From Syntrophaceae bacterium UBA6252 (GTDB lineage Bacteria; Desulfobacterota; Syntrophia; Syntrophales; UBA6807): 32,986 nucleotides of DNA. Positions 14,494-23,348 of this stretch are shown piece by piece. Location of the stretch: assembly GCA_002441265.1 (NCBI GenBank), contig DJVQ01000002.1:34189-67174 (forward strand). The letters run 5' to 3'. The notes under the pieces were generated by a model that worked only from the letters and a program-made list of their open reading frames with translations, did no database searches and was not told the origin of the DNA. A program made the position numbers and the translations under genes. How positions within the stretch are numbered: position 1 is the first letter of the stretch; each line of letters opens with the position of its first letter.

Positions 14494-15963
14494 TCAGCTT
14501 CCCTGTGCGGTGACTTCGACGGTCACATCCACCGCGGTCGGCGTGTTCTCCGCGAACCGGACGTCGGGCGGGAGGATGAGTTTCGGTCTCACCGTGGTGG
14601 TGGCCCTGATCTCCGCGAGATTGACCGGTTCCGTCAGGACCCGCACCGATTTCTTGCCGTTCACGGGGGCGAGGACGGTGAGGGTTTCCGGGCGTGCGGT
14701 AACCTGCTTCAGCACGAGACCGGCCGGAAGATCGCCGCTGGTCTGCACCTTGACGACCCCTTCCATGGGGCCGAGCTTCTTCGCCGCAAGCGGGATCCGG
14801 CGGGGCTCGAACCGGACGAGGGAGAGGTTGGAGGGAAGCCGGATCTGATTTTCCTGAAGGACCACGTACTGCTTTCCTTCCCGGATGTCGGACATGTCCA
14901 GGATGATTTTCAGGGATTCGGGATTGATCAGGGAGAATGCCTGGGCGCCGCCTTCCAGGGTGACCCTCGATTCCTTGGGGATGGGTTCCTCCAGGATCCA
15001 GTCTGCGGGCAGGTTCCGGTACACCAGGGGAACGTCGAAATCTTTCCGGATGCTTTCGCCGGGCGTGGCGAAAACGATCCACAGGCCGAGGGCCAGAAGG
15101 GTGGCCATGACTTTCTGCCAGGTGTTCTCCCGGATCCATCGCCGGAACGACCAGCCCTCCTTTTCCGGGGAGGGTCTCCGGTAGAACTGGCGGACGGCGT
15201 CCCGGAGCTGGTCCATGTTGTCCAGAGTCCGCAGGACGCCCTCCTGGGCGATGGACACCGATCCCCTTTCCTCCGATACGACGATGCACATGGCGTCGGA
15301 ACGCTCGGTGAGACCGATGGCCGCCGTGTGCCTCAAGCCGTAAGTCCCGATCTTTTCCCCGTCCAGGGAGAGGGGAAGGTGGCATCCGAACTTGGAGATC
15401 CGGCCGTCCTCGATGATCACCGCGCCGTCATGGCCGTCCGAATGGGGATCGAAGAGGCTTTCCAGGAGGGGCATGCTCAGTTTCCCGTCCACGGGGGTTC
15501 CCCCCTTCAGATGCCGCTCCAGGTGATCGTTGCCCCGGAGGACGACCAGCGCGCCGTAGTGCCTTTTGACCAGGGCCGGGATGGTCTGGCTGAGGACGTC
15601 CGTGACCTGGTAGGCGTGGACGGCCTGTTTCCTTTTTTTCATGAAGCCCCACGTGGCGAGTCTCTCGAAGAAAAGGCGGACGTCTTCCTGGAAGATGACC
15701 ACCAGGGCGATCAGGAGAATGGCGAAGAATCCCTGGAGAAGATACACGGTGAGGTAGAGCTGCAACTGGCGCGCAACGATGTAGACCAGCCCGAGAATGA
15801 TGACGCCGGTGAAAACGAATCGGGAGGTGGTTTTCCAGAACCAGATGAGGACGGTGTACATGAAAACCGAAATAATGATGACGTCGATGAGATCGCGGAT
15901 TCCGAAACTGGACAGAATGTGGAATACTTGAAAGTTCTGAATCGGATCGATGAAAAGATTCAT
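14494..15963 (-). CDS. cdaA: CdaA-like diadenylate cyclase fused to YbbR repeats
   Basis: A 489-residue membrane protein predicted to make cyclic di-AMP from two ATP. Three N-terminal helices lie at about 25-42, 49-64 and 74-92, then the DAC (DisA_N) domain at about 95-260. It carries DGA at 179-181, CHLPLS at 194-199 and VVSEERGSVSIA at 228-239. A fourth helix (about 284-299) leads into YbbR-type repeats filling 305-489 outside the membrane. In Firmicutes cdaA and cdaR (YbbR) are separate neighbouring genes; here they are one polypeptide. The usual GTRHR motif reads GLRHT at 209-213, so a conserved Thr and Arg are replaced and activity is uncertain. Start chosen at 15963 with AGGAAA upstream. 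No cyclic-di-AMP phosphodiesterase is seen in the window. Confidence 0.9.
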   Translation of the reverse strand: MNLFIDPIQNFQVFHILSSFGIRDLIDVIIISVFMYTVLIWFWKTTSRFVFTGVIILGLVYIVARQLQLYLTVYLLQGFFAILLIALVVIFQEDVRLFFERLATWGFMKKRKQAVHAYQVTDVLSQTIPALVKRHYGALVVLRGNDHLERHLKGGTPVDGKLSMPLLESLFDPHSDGHDGAVIIEDGRISKFGCHLPLSLDGEKIGTYGLRHTAAIGLTERSDAMCIVVSEERGSVSIAQEGVLRTLDNMDQLRDAVRQFYRRPSPEKEGWSFRRWIRENTWQKVMATLLALGLWIVFATPGESIRKDFDVPLVYRNLPADWILEEPIPKESRVTLEGGAQAFSLINPESLKIILDMSDIREGKQYVVLQENQIRLPSNLSLVRFEPRRIPLAAKKLGPMEGVVKVQTSGDLPAGLVLKQVTARPETLTVLAPVNGKKSVRVLTEPVNLAEIRATTTVRPKLILPPDVRFAENTPTAVDVTVEVTAQGS

Positions 15964-16114
15964 ATCGGGTTTCCTGGTTCGTTTTCGGGCTTCCGCCCGC
16001 CCAAATGGTTCGGCGACTTACAGCAGTGTAGTTTACCTAACACACCGACGTAAAACTTACCATCCCAAGGTTCAATAAGGCCCGAAAATTCCTTGACGAT
16101 CGAAGAGGTGATTC

Positions 16115-16144
16115 TTGACAGGCAGCCGTTTCATTCGGTATGGT
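16115..16144 (+). promoter_or_regulatory. Promoter of the dynamin-like gene
   Basis: TTGACA at 16115-16120 is followed after 18 bases by TATGGT at 16139-16144 (4/6). The predicted start near 16151 gives a leader of about 30 bases. The remainder of the 15964-16182 gap shows no gene and no second convincing promoter for the divergent cdaA gene. Confidence 0.6.
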
Positions 16145-16182
16145 GTGTCACTCCACCCCCATGAAAAGGACGGCAGGGCCCC

Positions 16183-18420
16183 ATGAACACCTTTGAATCC
16201 ATGAAGAACGATCTTCTCCTTTTGAGCCGGGACATATCCAAGCTATTTTTAAATGCAAAAACAGTGCCCGGGATGCCGGCTTCCCCGTTCGGGGATTGGG
16301 ACCGGATCGGCGGCGCCATGGAGGAACAGATCCGGGAGGATGTCCTCCGCGTGGCCGTCGTCGGTTCGATCAAGTCGGGGAAGAGCACCTTCGTGAACGC
16401 CTTCCTGGGGGGGGACTACCTGAAGCGGGGGGCGGGGGTGATCACCTCCATCGTCACCCGCGTCAGAAAAGGGAACGATCTCGAGGCCCGGCTCGATTTC
16501 AAGTCTTTCAGGGAAATCAACGGGGAGATCCAGGAAGCCCTCGTGCTGTTCCCCTCCGCGCCCGGCCGGGACCAGGAGGAATTCGACATCCGCCGGGAGA
16601 AGGACCGGGACGACCTGAAGGCCCTTCTGGCGACGCTGAGTTCCGAACAGTTCCTCGACGGCGACGGCCCGGACGCCAATGCGGTCCTCCTTTCGTCCTA
16701 TCTCAAGGGGTACGACCGGGTGAAGGAGATCCTGGAGTGGGAGGGAAAAAGCCAGGCATTCGGGGGCGACACCTTCGAGAAGCACCGGGAGTTCGTGGGA
16801 GACGACGCCCTGTCGGTCTATCTGCGGGACGTGGAGCTTCACATCCCCATGCCGGGAAACCTGGACGACAACGTGGAACTTGCCGATTGCCAGGGAAGCG
16901 ATTCGACCAATCCCCTACACCTCCTCATGATCCAGGACTACCTGCTCAAGACCCACCTGATCCTGTACGTCGTGAGCAGCAGGACGGGGATCCGCCAGGC
17001 CGATCTCAAGTTTCTTTCCATGATCAAGAAGATGGGTCTCCTGGAAAACATCTGTTTCGTCGTGAACGTCGATTTCAGCGAGCACGACACCCTGGCGGAC
17101 ATGAAAAGGCTGGCCGGCCGGGTTCGGGACGAACTGAAAATGGTCCGGGAGGATCCGGAAGTGTTCGCGTTTTCGACCCTTTACGATCTCCTTCGGAAGG
17201 AGAAGCACCTTCTTTCAGGGAAAGACCTGGCCCGCCTCGGGCAATGGGAGGAGGACAGGGACATGGTCGCCTGGTCCGAGGAGGAGCGGGTCCGTTTCGA
17301 ATCCCTTTTCCGGGAAAAACTGACCCGGGACCGGGTTCTCCTCCTGCTGAAAAATCACGTGGAACGGTTCGGCGTGGCCGTAACGGGACTGCATGACTGG
17401 GCCCGCGTCACGAAAGACCTGCTTGCGTCGAACCGGGGGGATGTCCGCGGCATGGTGGACAGGATCCGGAAGGAACAGGAACGGGTGGCCGGCGTGAAGG
17501 CCCTGATCCGGGACACCCTGGACGGGGCCGTTCAGAAAATCCGGGGCGAGGTCCAGAAGGATATCGACGGGTTTCTCGATCCCCATTTCGGCGAGATCGT
17601 GAAGGGGATCCAGGAATTCATCCGGAAGGAGACCCCGGTCTTCGGGGAGGCGGACGAGGACCTCGAGGGGATGGGATTTTCCGCCACCCTGTACAAGACG
17701 TTCCAGCAGTTCAAGCGCTCCCTCGACCTCTACCTGGCGGAAACGGTCAATCCCCGGCTGGTTCAGTACATCCGCCGGGAGGAGCGGAAAGCGGCCGACC
17801 GGCTGGCGGAAATCTCCGAGCCCTATCAGTCCATGGTCCGGGACACCCTGGAACGGTACGAGGAAGCCCTGAGGAAAATGGGGCTCACCCCGGGCACCCT
17901 GCAGGAGGAGGAACCCCTCTCCCTCAATATCGACGGCGTCCGCCGGCAGGCAGGCCTCACCGTCCCGCCCCTCGCGGCGGCCCTGCACTACACTGCGGGG
18001 ATCCGGACGGAAGGCGTGGTCCGCCTGGGGATGTACAATCTGGTGAACACCGTGAAACGGTGGCTTCGGAGGGAAGAGAAACCGGACGGCGCGCCGGGGG
18101 CGCGCCGGGCCCTGGAGGACAGCCTGAGGCGGATCCGGAGGGAGACGGAACGTTCCGTCGTGTTTCACATGAGCGACTACCGGGAAAACCTCAAGTACCA
18201 GTACATGTTCAAACTCCTCGACCTGGCGGCGGACGTTCTGTACGGCCGGATCCTGGACCGTTTCCGGATGCTGACGGCGGATCTCTCGGATATCGAGAAG
18301 CTCGTGGACCAGGAGGAGGAAGTGAAGGGGAAATCCCTGGAATCGCTTGCCTCCCTGGAAAGGGAGGCGGGAGACATCCTCCTGCGCCTCCAGGGGATCC
18401 GCGCCCGGATGTCTCCGTGA
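16183..18420 (+). CDS. Dynamin-family GTPase
   Basis: A 745-residue large GTPase of the bacterial dynamin-like group. The G1 P-loop GSIKSGKS is at residues 61-68 and the G2 Thr falls in the ITS segment near 88. G3 is DCQG at 235-238, and the G4 position reads NVDF at 295-298 instead of the usual NKxD. The rest is largely helical with long charged segments (about 400-745), as expected for the stalk. There is no clear transmembrane helix, though a membrane-binding paddle cannot be excluded. Relatives remodel or protect membranes; many occur as pairs, but this one stands alone. It has its own promoter and sits divergent to the cdaA fusion. The substrate membrane is unknown. Confidence 0.85.
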   Translation: MNTFESMKNDLLLLSRDISKLFLNAKTVPGMPASPFGDWDRIGGAMEEQIREDVLRVAVVGSIKSGKSTFVNAFLGGDYLKRGAGVITSIVTRVRKGNDLEARLDFKSFREINGEIQEALVLFPSAPGRDQEEFDIRREKDRDDLKALLATLSSEQFLDGDGPDANAVLLSSYLKGYDRVKEILEWEGKSQAFGGDTFEKHREFVGDDALSVYLRDVELHIPMPGNLDDNVELADCQGSDSTNPLHLLMIQDYLLKTHLILYVVSSRTGIRQADLKFLSMIKKMGLLENICFVVNVDFSEHDTLADMKRLAGRVRDELKMVREDPEVFAFSTLYDLLRKEKHLLSGKDLARLGQWEEDRDMVAWSEEERVRFESLFREKLTRDRVLLLLKNHVERFGVAVTGLHDWARVTKDLLASNRGDVRGMVDRIRKEQERVAGVKALIRDTLDGAVQKIRGEVQKDIDGFLDPHFGEIVKGIQEFIRKETPVFGEADEDLEGMGFSATLYKTFQQFKRSLDLYLAETVNPRLVQYIRREERKAADRLAEISEPYQSMVRDTLERYEEALRKMGLTPGTLQEEEPLSLNIDGVRRQAGLTVPPLAAALHYTAGIRTEGVVRLGMYNLVNTVKRWLRREEKPDGAPGARRALEDSLRRIRRETERSVVFHMSDYRENLKYQYMFKLLDLAADVLYGRILDRFRMLTADLSDIEKLVDQEEEVKGKSLESLASLEREAGDILLRLQGIRARMSP

Positions 18421-18461
18421 ACGGAGGCGCCGCCCGCCGTCCCCGGGGACATGCGCGTCTC

Positions 18462-19682
18462 TCATCCGTTCCTGCAGGGGAACCCCCGGGATGCCCGGAT
18501 GAGGATGAGAATCCAGGTGAGAAGAAGCGACACGAGGATCGCCGCGGCCACGTAAATCGATTGGAATCCCCAGGTTTCCTTCAGCCATCCCGTCACGTAG
18601 ACCGACAGGGACCCCACGCCGAATACGAGGATGAACTTGATCCCGTAGCTGGTGCTCCGCCAGCGGGACGGCGTGAACCGGGCGATGAGGCTGTTTTCGA
18701 TGGGCTGCATCCCCAGGGCGAAAAGAAGATAGAGGGATGTGACGACGACGAGGGGAAGATCGGAAAGGACGCTCATGAGCAGGACGAAGGGCAGGCTCAG
18801 GGCATGGAAGGCGAAATAAAGCCAGCGAAGGTCGTATCGGTCCGCCAGCCTTCCCCCGGCGAGCTGTCCGACGATCCCGATGAGATACACGAAGGACGCG
18901 AGAAGGGTGGCCGCCAGGGTTTTCACGCTGGCCGGGTTTCCGAAGGAAAAATGCCGTAGCAGTTCCCAGAGGAAGCCCGCCCGGTATTCCAGGTAGGCGG
19001 GGAGGACGACGCTGTTGGCGCGATAGACGAATCCGGAGAGGGTCATGACCACGCACAGGATGAGAAAGTATCGGATGAGCCGGGCCTGCGGCGGACCCTC
19101 GGGCGTGCTTCCGCCTTCGCCGGACCGGACCGGGGTTTCGTCGATGGGGACCATGGCGAGAAACATTCCCCAGAGCAGGCAGGCGCCGCCGGCAAGGAGA
19201 AAGGCGGCCCTCCAGCCGAAGAGCCAGTTGAGAAGGCCCGCCGTGAACGGAGCGCTCACCATTCCCAGGTTGCCGAAGGCCCCGTTGATGCCGAGCGCCG
19301 TACCCAGGTTCCGCATGCCCTTGGAGAGCATCCCGATCCCGGCGGCGTGGTAGATGCTGTTGAAAAGGCCGATGGCCCCGAGGGAGATGAGGAGGCCGTT
19401 TTCAGAGGGGGAGGCCGCCGCGGCCAGGGACCCCGCCCCGCAGCCGAGGAAAAAGACGAGAATGCTCTTCCGGTTTCCGAAGCGGTCCGCCGCCATTCCC
19501 CAGGGGAGGGCGGCGAGACCGAAAAGGAGGTACATGGGAAAGCTCAGTTTCAGGATCTCGGGAAGGCTCCTGTGAAAGTGGTCCATCAGGGGGAGGACCA
19601 GAGCCGGGAAGAGAAGCTCGAAGAAATGGGAAAAGAAATGGGCGGCGCAACTGAACAGAAGGATCCTTTTTTCGTTGGTCAT
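18462..19682 (-). CDS. MFS transporter, fosmidomycin-resistance-like
   Basis: A 406-residue integral membrane protein with about 12 predicted helices. The loop between helices 2 and 3 carries the MFS motif A variant GMAADRFGNRKS (62-73). Helix 4 contains NSIYHAAGIGMLSKG (108-122), resembling the YHPAG segment of the FSR (fosmidomycin resistance) branch, which are drug/proton exporters. The substrate cannot be told from sequence. The start at 19682 has GGAAA upstream. It lies 54 bases downstream of the TonB-like gene on the same strand, and converges with the dynamin gene. The 41-base gap to that gene holds a 12-base perfect palindrome at 18439-18450 but no T-run terminator. Confidence 0.85.
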   Translation of the reverse strand: MTNEKRILLFSCAAHFFSHFFELLFPALVLPLMDHFHRSLPEILKLSFPMYLLFGLAALPWGMAADRFGNRKSILVFFLGCGAGSLAAAASPSENGLLISLGAIGLFNSIYHAAGIGMLSKGMRNLGTALGINGAFGNLGMVSAPFTAGLLNWLFGWRAAFLLAGGACLLWGMFLAMVPIDETPVRSGEGGSTPEGPPQARLIRYFLILCVVMTLSGFVYRANSVVLPAYLEYRAGFLWELLRHFSFGNPASVKTLAATLLASFVYLIGIVGQLAGGRLADRYDLRWLYFAFHALSLPFVLLMSVLSDLPLVVVTSLYLLFALGMQPIENSLIARFTPSRWRSTSYGIKFILVFGVGSLSVYVTGWLKETWGFQSIYVAAAILVSLLLTWILILIRASRGFPCRNG

Positions 19683-19736
19683 GACGTTTCCGTAACCCGG
19701 CTTTCCCGCTCTCCGGGCCCGTCCCGGAAAGGGGGA

Positions 19737-20285
19737 TCACATCGGGGAAATTTCGTAGCGGAACCGGGCGACGACGTAGAGCCGGGACAGGCGGAACGCC
19801 AGGGGCAGGGGCTGGAAAGGGGCGGCTGCCTGGACCACCCGGAGGGCTTCCCGATCCAGGACGGATTCACCGGACGGTTCGAGGACCCGGGTGCCCGCGA
19901 GCGCCCCCGTCGCGGCGATGGCGAACTCGAGGACCACCGTTCCCACCGCTCCCCTGTCCAGGGCCTCGCCGGGATAGCCCCATTGATGCTCGATTTTCCG
20001 CTTGACCGCCACGAGGTAGTCCCGGTACGGGGAGTTCCCTTCCGTAAGGGAGACCCGATCCTCCCGGAAGGAGGCGGCATCGTCCTTTTTCCCGGTGACG
20101 GGTTCCTCGGGCCGGTCCTTCTTCGCAGCCTCGGGGGCGGGGCTTTTTTCATCGAGGTACAGGGTCAGGATCTCCCCGTCCCCGCCGGGCCCCCGGAAGG
20201 CCATAAAGCCGGATACGCCGAGGAACAGAAGATGGCCGGCCAGGGACAGGGCCACGGCCGTAAAAAGAAATTTCCGCGTCATCAT
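19737..20285 (-). CDS. TonB C-terminal domain protein (energy transducer TonB-like)
   Basis: A 182-residue protein with one N-terminal membrane anchor (about residues 5-25), a short Pro/Glu/Lys linker (PAPEAAKKDRPEEPV) and a C-terminal TonB domain. The TonB part begins YRDYLVAVKRKIEHQW and continues through GTVVLEFAIAATG and SGESVLDREALRVVQAA. Such proteins pass proton-motive force to outer-membrane receptors, implying a Gram-negative envelope. No exbB, exbD or receptor gene is nearby. The start is uncertain: ATG-ATG at 20285/20282 follows GGGA, while the frame is open to an ATG at 20315 with no ribosome site. It is probably cotranscribed with the MFS gene. Confidence 0.85.
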   Translation of the reverse strand: MMTRKFLFTAVALSLAGHLLFLGVSGFMAFRGPGGDGEILTLYLDEKSPAPEAAKKDRPEEPVTGKKDDAASFREDRVSLTEGNSPYRDYLVAVKRKIEHQWGYPGEALDRGAVGTVVLEFAIAATGALAGTRVLEPSGESVLDREALRVVQAAAPFQPLPLAFRLSRLYVVARFRYEISPM

Positions 20286-20386
20286 GATCCCAGGCGTCTT
20301 TTTGGGGCCTATCATAGCGGCATCGGACGGATTTGTACAGCGGAGAACCCCAGGGGAAAAGGCATTTTCGGAATAGGAGGCGTTTC

Positions 20387-20854
20387 ATGAATCGGGAGAA
20401 GGAAACGGACGAGCGGTTCATGCGGATGGCCCTCGAGGAGGCCCGGAAGGCCGGGAAGGAGGGCGAGGTCCCCGTGGGGGCCGTCCTGGTTTCGGGGGAG
20501 GATGTCCTGGCGAGGGCGGGAAACGGTCCCATCGCCCTGAACGACCCCACCGCCCACGCGGAAATCCGGGCGATCCGGTCCGCCGCGGCGCAAATGGGCA
20601 ACTACCGGCTTCCGGGAACGACCCTCTACGCGACCCTCGAGCCGTGCATCATGTGCGCCGGAGCCATTCTCCACGCCCGGATCGGCCGGGTCGTCTTCGG
20701 GTGCCGGGATCCCCGGGGCGGGGCCGTGGAATCCCTGTACCGGCTTCTCCGGGATGAGCGTCTGAACCATTGCGCTTCCTGGACGGGCGGTATCCTGGAG
20801 GGCGAATGCAGCGAAATTTTGAGTGGATTTTTTCGTCAAAAGAGGATAATGTGA
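20387..20854 (+). CDS. tadA: tRNA-specific adenosine deaminase TadA
   Basis: A 155-residue zinc deaminase that converts adenosine-34 to inosine in tRNA-Arg(ACG). The catalytic motif HAE is at residues 57-59 (zinc His and proton-shuttling Glu) and PCIMC at 86-90 supplies the two zinc cysteines. The fold ends with the family-typical GGILEGECSEIL helix. ATG 20387 is chosen over an upstream in-frame TTG because AGGAGG sits at 20375-20380. The gene lies just upstream of two tRNA-Ser genes and the SRP RNA, an arrangement common in anaerobic bacteria. A GATAAT hexamer at 20845-20850 inside its 3' end might serve the downstream tRNA, but no good -35 is paired with it. Confidence 0.95.
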   Translation: MNREKETDERFMRMALEEARKAGKEGEVPVGAVLVSGEDVLARAGNGPIALNDPTAHAEIRAIRSAAAQMGNYRLPGTTLYATLEPCIMCAGAILHARIGRVVFGCRDPRGGAVESLYRLLRDERLNHCASWTGGILEGECSEILSGFFRQKRIM

Positions 20855-20876
20855 CCCTCTCTTTCGGGAGAGATGC

Positions 20877-20970
20877 GGAGAGGTACCGAAGTGGTCGTAA
20901 CGGGGTCGACTCGAAATCGACTTGGGGGCCAAAAGCCCTCACGCGGGTTCGAATCCCGCCCTCTCCGCCA
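20877..20970 (+). tRNA. tRNA-Ser (anticodon CGA)
   Basis: Acceptor GGAGAGG (20877-20883) pairs with CCTCTCC, followed by the discriminator G and an encoded CCA. The anticodon stem GTCGA/TCGAC encloses loop CTCGAAA, giving anticodon CGA (codon UCG). A long variable arm, typical of serine tRNAs, and a T-arm GCGGG-TTCGAAT-CCCGC complete the cloverleaf. Confidence 0.96.
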
Positions 20971-21025
20971 TTGATACGAATACGGTCCGTTGGCCGTCCA
21001 GATGTATTGAAGGATTAAAGATTAC

Positions 21026-21121
<96 letters not shown>

Positions 21122-21145
21122 TGAATGCAGCATGTCTTGCGGATG

Positions 21146-21247
21146 GATAGCCGGGTCCCGTGCAACAGAGGATTGTGAACCCCGTCAGGTCCGGGAGGAA
21201 GCAGCGGTAGCAAACCCCTCTGTGTGCTGCGGATAAGCCTGGCTATC
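21146..21247 (+). ncRNA. ffs: Bacterial small signal recognition particle RNA (4.5S-like)
   Basis: The conserved Ffh-binding apical hairpin GTCAGGTCCGGGAGGAAGCAGC-type sequence (given here in part: CAGGTCCGGGAGGAAGCAGC) sits at 21186-21205. The outer ends pair: GATAGCC at 21146-21152 with GGCTATC at 21241-21247, giving a rod of about 102 bases followed by TTT. It begins 24 bases after the second tRNA-Ser and precedes dnaX, a classic location. It binds Ffh to target membrane proteins. Confidence 0.95.
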
Positions 21248-21352
21248 TTTATATTCACAGGGAAAATCCCGAAGACCGCTCCCGTGTTCACGGGCCGCCC
21301 CGGCGCCCGGATGCCTCGCCCGCGGGGAACCGTTCTCGAATCGTTTCGGATC

Positions 21353-23008
21353 ATGGAATATCTCGTGCTTGCCCGGAAATGGAGGCCCCAGGTCTTTGAA
21401 GACGTGGTCGGACAGGACCATGCCGTCCGGACCCTGAAGAATTCCATCCGGTTCGAAAGGATCGGCCACGCCTATCTCTTCAGCGGCCCCAGGGGCATCG
21501 GAAAGACGTCGGTCGCCCGGATCCTGGCCAAGGCGGTGAACTGCGTCCGGGGACCCTCCGAGATTCCCTGCAACGAGTGCGTGAATTGCCGCGAAATCCG
21601 GGACGGCGTTTCCATGGACGTCCGGGAGATCGACGGGGCTTCGAACCGGGGGATCGACGAGATCCGGGAACTGCGGGAGAACATCAAGTTCGCCCCCGTG
21701 TCCTCCCGGTACAAGGTATATATCATCGACGAGGTCCACATGCTGACCAAGGAGGCCTTCAACGCCCTCCTGAAAACCCTGGAAGAGCCCCCGGCCCATG
21801 TCCTTTTCGTCTTTGCGACCACGGAAAACCACAAGATCCCCGCGACCATCCTGTCCCGATGCCAGCATTTCGATTTCCGGAGGGTGTCCATCCAGCAGAT
21901 GGCAGGCCAGTTGAGGAAAATCGCGGCGGCCGAAGAGATCTCCGTCAGCGACCGGGCGCTCGTCTGGATCGCCCGGGCGGGGGAAGGGAGCATGCGGGAC
22001 GCCCTCAGCATCTTCGACCAGGTGATTTCCTACAGCGGATCCGCCATCTCCGACGAGGACGTGGAGGCCATCCTTCACCTCCAGGACCGGCGGTTCCTGA
22101 TGCGCCTGATGGGGGCCGTCCTCGACCGGAAGGCCGACGAAGCCCTGAAGGCCGTTCAGGAGGCCTATTACTCCGGCGTGGACATGCGGCATTTCTACCA
22201 GCTTCTCCTCGAGGCGTTCATGCATGTCCTCCGGGTGAAGGTCACCGGGGGAGGGGAATCCCTCGATCTTCCGGAGGACGAGGTGAAGGACCTCGTGGCC
22301 CTGGCGGAAAAGACCGCGAGAGCCGATCTCCAGCGGCGGATCGACGCCCTTCTCGACGAGGAGGAGGGGATGCGAAAAGCCATGGACCCCCGGCTCAACT
22401 TCGAGTGCGCGGTGGTCCGCCTCGCCTATCTGGCCCCCCTGGTCCCCATCGACGAACTCCTGAGGAAGGTGGAAACCCTGGAGGGCCGTCTCGCCGCGCC
22501 GGCCGGAAAGGGGGCTGTTCCTTCCTCTCCGAGGGAGGAGCCCGCGCCCCTGAACAACGACGCCGCGCCCGTATGCCGGGAAGAACCGGAGAAGTGGAAC
22601 CGGGAGGGGAAGGAGGCCTGGGACGCGTTCAAGACGCACGTGAAGCGGTTCAGCCAGCCCCTCTGGTGCCGGATCGAACCGGGGGAGTTCCTGGGCTTCG
22701 AGGGGAGCGTCTTCCGGATCGGGTTTCCCGGGAATTACGTGTTTTTCGATGATCTGTCGGCCGAGGAGAACCGGGTGCGCCTCGAACAGCTTGGACGGGA
22801 ATGTCTCGGGAAGGATGTGACCATCAGGGCGGAACGGCTTTCCAACGGGCCCGGGGGCCGGAACGACGTTTCCCCCAACGGGCAGGCCAGGGGCAAGCGC
22901 AACCATGAAATCCGGACGGAAGCCCTGAACCACCCGAACGTCCAGAAGGTCATCGACGTTTTCGAAGGCGCCGAAATTTGCGAAGTCATTCCGAAAAACG
23001 GAAGCTGA
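21353..23008 (+). CDS. dnaX: DNA polymerase III subunit gamma/tau
   Basis: A 551-residue clamp-loader ATPase. The protein opens MEYLVLARKWRPQVFEDVVG as typical for DnaX. Walker A GPRGIGKT is at 45-52, the zinc module uses C64, C73, C76 and C79, the Walker B segment is IIDEVHML, and sensor 1 is FATTE. The C-terminal part is a variable linker and a tau-like domain. ATG 21353 is chosen because the conserved start falls there; the frame remains open to 21224, but that would run through the SRP RNA. I saw no A-rich slippery run of the E. coli or Thermus type, so a frameshifted gamma form is not evident. It heads the dnaX-ebfC-recR group. Confidence 0.95.
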   Translation: MEYLVLARKWRPQVFEDVVGQDHAVRTLKNSIRFERIGHAYLFSGPRGIGKTSVARILAKAVNCVRGPSEIPCNECVNCREIRDGVSMDVREIDGASNRGIDEIRELRENIKFAPVSSRYKVYIIDEVHMLTKEAFNALLKTLEEPPAHVLFVFATTENHKIPATILSRCQHFDFRRVSIQQMAGQLRKIAAAEEISVSDRALVWIARAGEGSMRDALSIFDQVISYSGSAISDEDVEAILHLQDRRFLMRLMGAVLDRKADEALKAVQEAYYSGVDMRHFYQLLLEAFMHVLRVKVTGGGESLDLPEDEVKDLVALAEKTARADLQRRIDALLDEEEGMRKAMDPRLNFECAVVRLAYLAPLVPIDELLRKVETLEGRLAAPAGKGAVPSSPREEPAPLNNDAAPVCREEPEKWNREGKEAWDAFKTHVKRFSQPLWCRIEPGEFLGFEGSVFRIGFPGNYVFFDDLSAEENRVRLEQLGRECLGKDVTIRAERLSNGPGGRNDVSPNGQARGKRNHEIRTEALNHPNVQKVIDVFEGAEICEVIPKNGS

Positions 23009-23024
23009 AGAGGAGGTACATCCC

Positions 23025-23336
23025 TTGACGAACTTTGGAAAGATCATGAAACAGGCCCAGCAGGTCCAGGCCAGAATGATGAAGCTGCAGGAGGAGCTGG
23101 CCCTGAAAACCGTGGAAGCCTCGGCGGGGGGCGGCATGGTCACGGCGGTGGTGAACGGCCGGTTCGAGATCGTGTCCCTGAAAATCGAAAAGGACGTGGT
23201 CAACCCCGACGACGTGGAGATGCTTCAGGACCTCATCGCCGCGGCGGTGAACGAGGGCGTCCGGAAGGCCCAGGAAATGGCCCAGGCGGAGATGTCCAAG
23301 ATCACCGGGGGGCTCCAGATCCCCGGGATGATGTAA
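23025..23336 (+). CDS. YbaB/EbfC family nucleoid-associated protein
   Basis: A 103-residue DNA-binding protein that dimerises into a 'tweezer' shape and coats DNA. The N-terminal coiled coil is QAQQVQARMMKLQEELA and the core shows the conserved VTAVVNGRFEIVSLKIEKD-like strand region. The start is TTG at 23025, supported by GAGGAGG upstream and by family length; there is no ATG alternative before the conserved region other than internal ones. It lies 16 bases after dnaX and 12 bases before recR, the usual three-gene order. Confidence 0.93.
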   Translation: MTNFGKIMKQAQQVQARMMKLQEELALKTVEASAGGGMVTAVVNGRFEIVSLKIEKDVVNPDDVEMLQDLIAAAVNEGVRKAQEMAQAEMSKITGGLQIPGMM

Positions 23337-23348
23337 CGGAAAGTCCTT

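Noticed and set aside
12530..15385. A 951-codon minus-strand open frame antisense to recD and overlapping cdaA
   Set aside because: Composition typical of GC-rich shadow frames; it conflicts with two well-supported genes.
21353..23008. Programmed frameshift in dnaX
   Set aside because: I looked for a slippery A-run with a downstream hairpin as in E. coli or Thermus and saw none.
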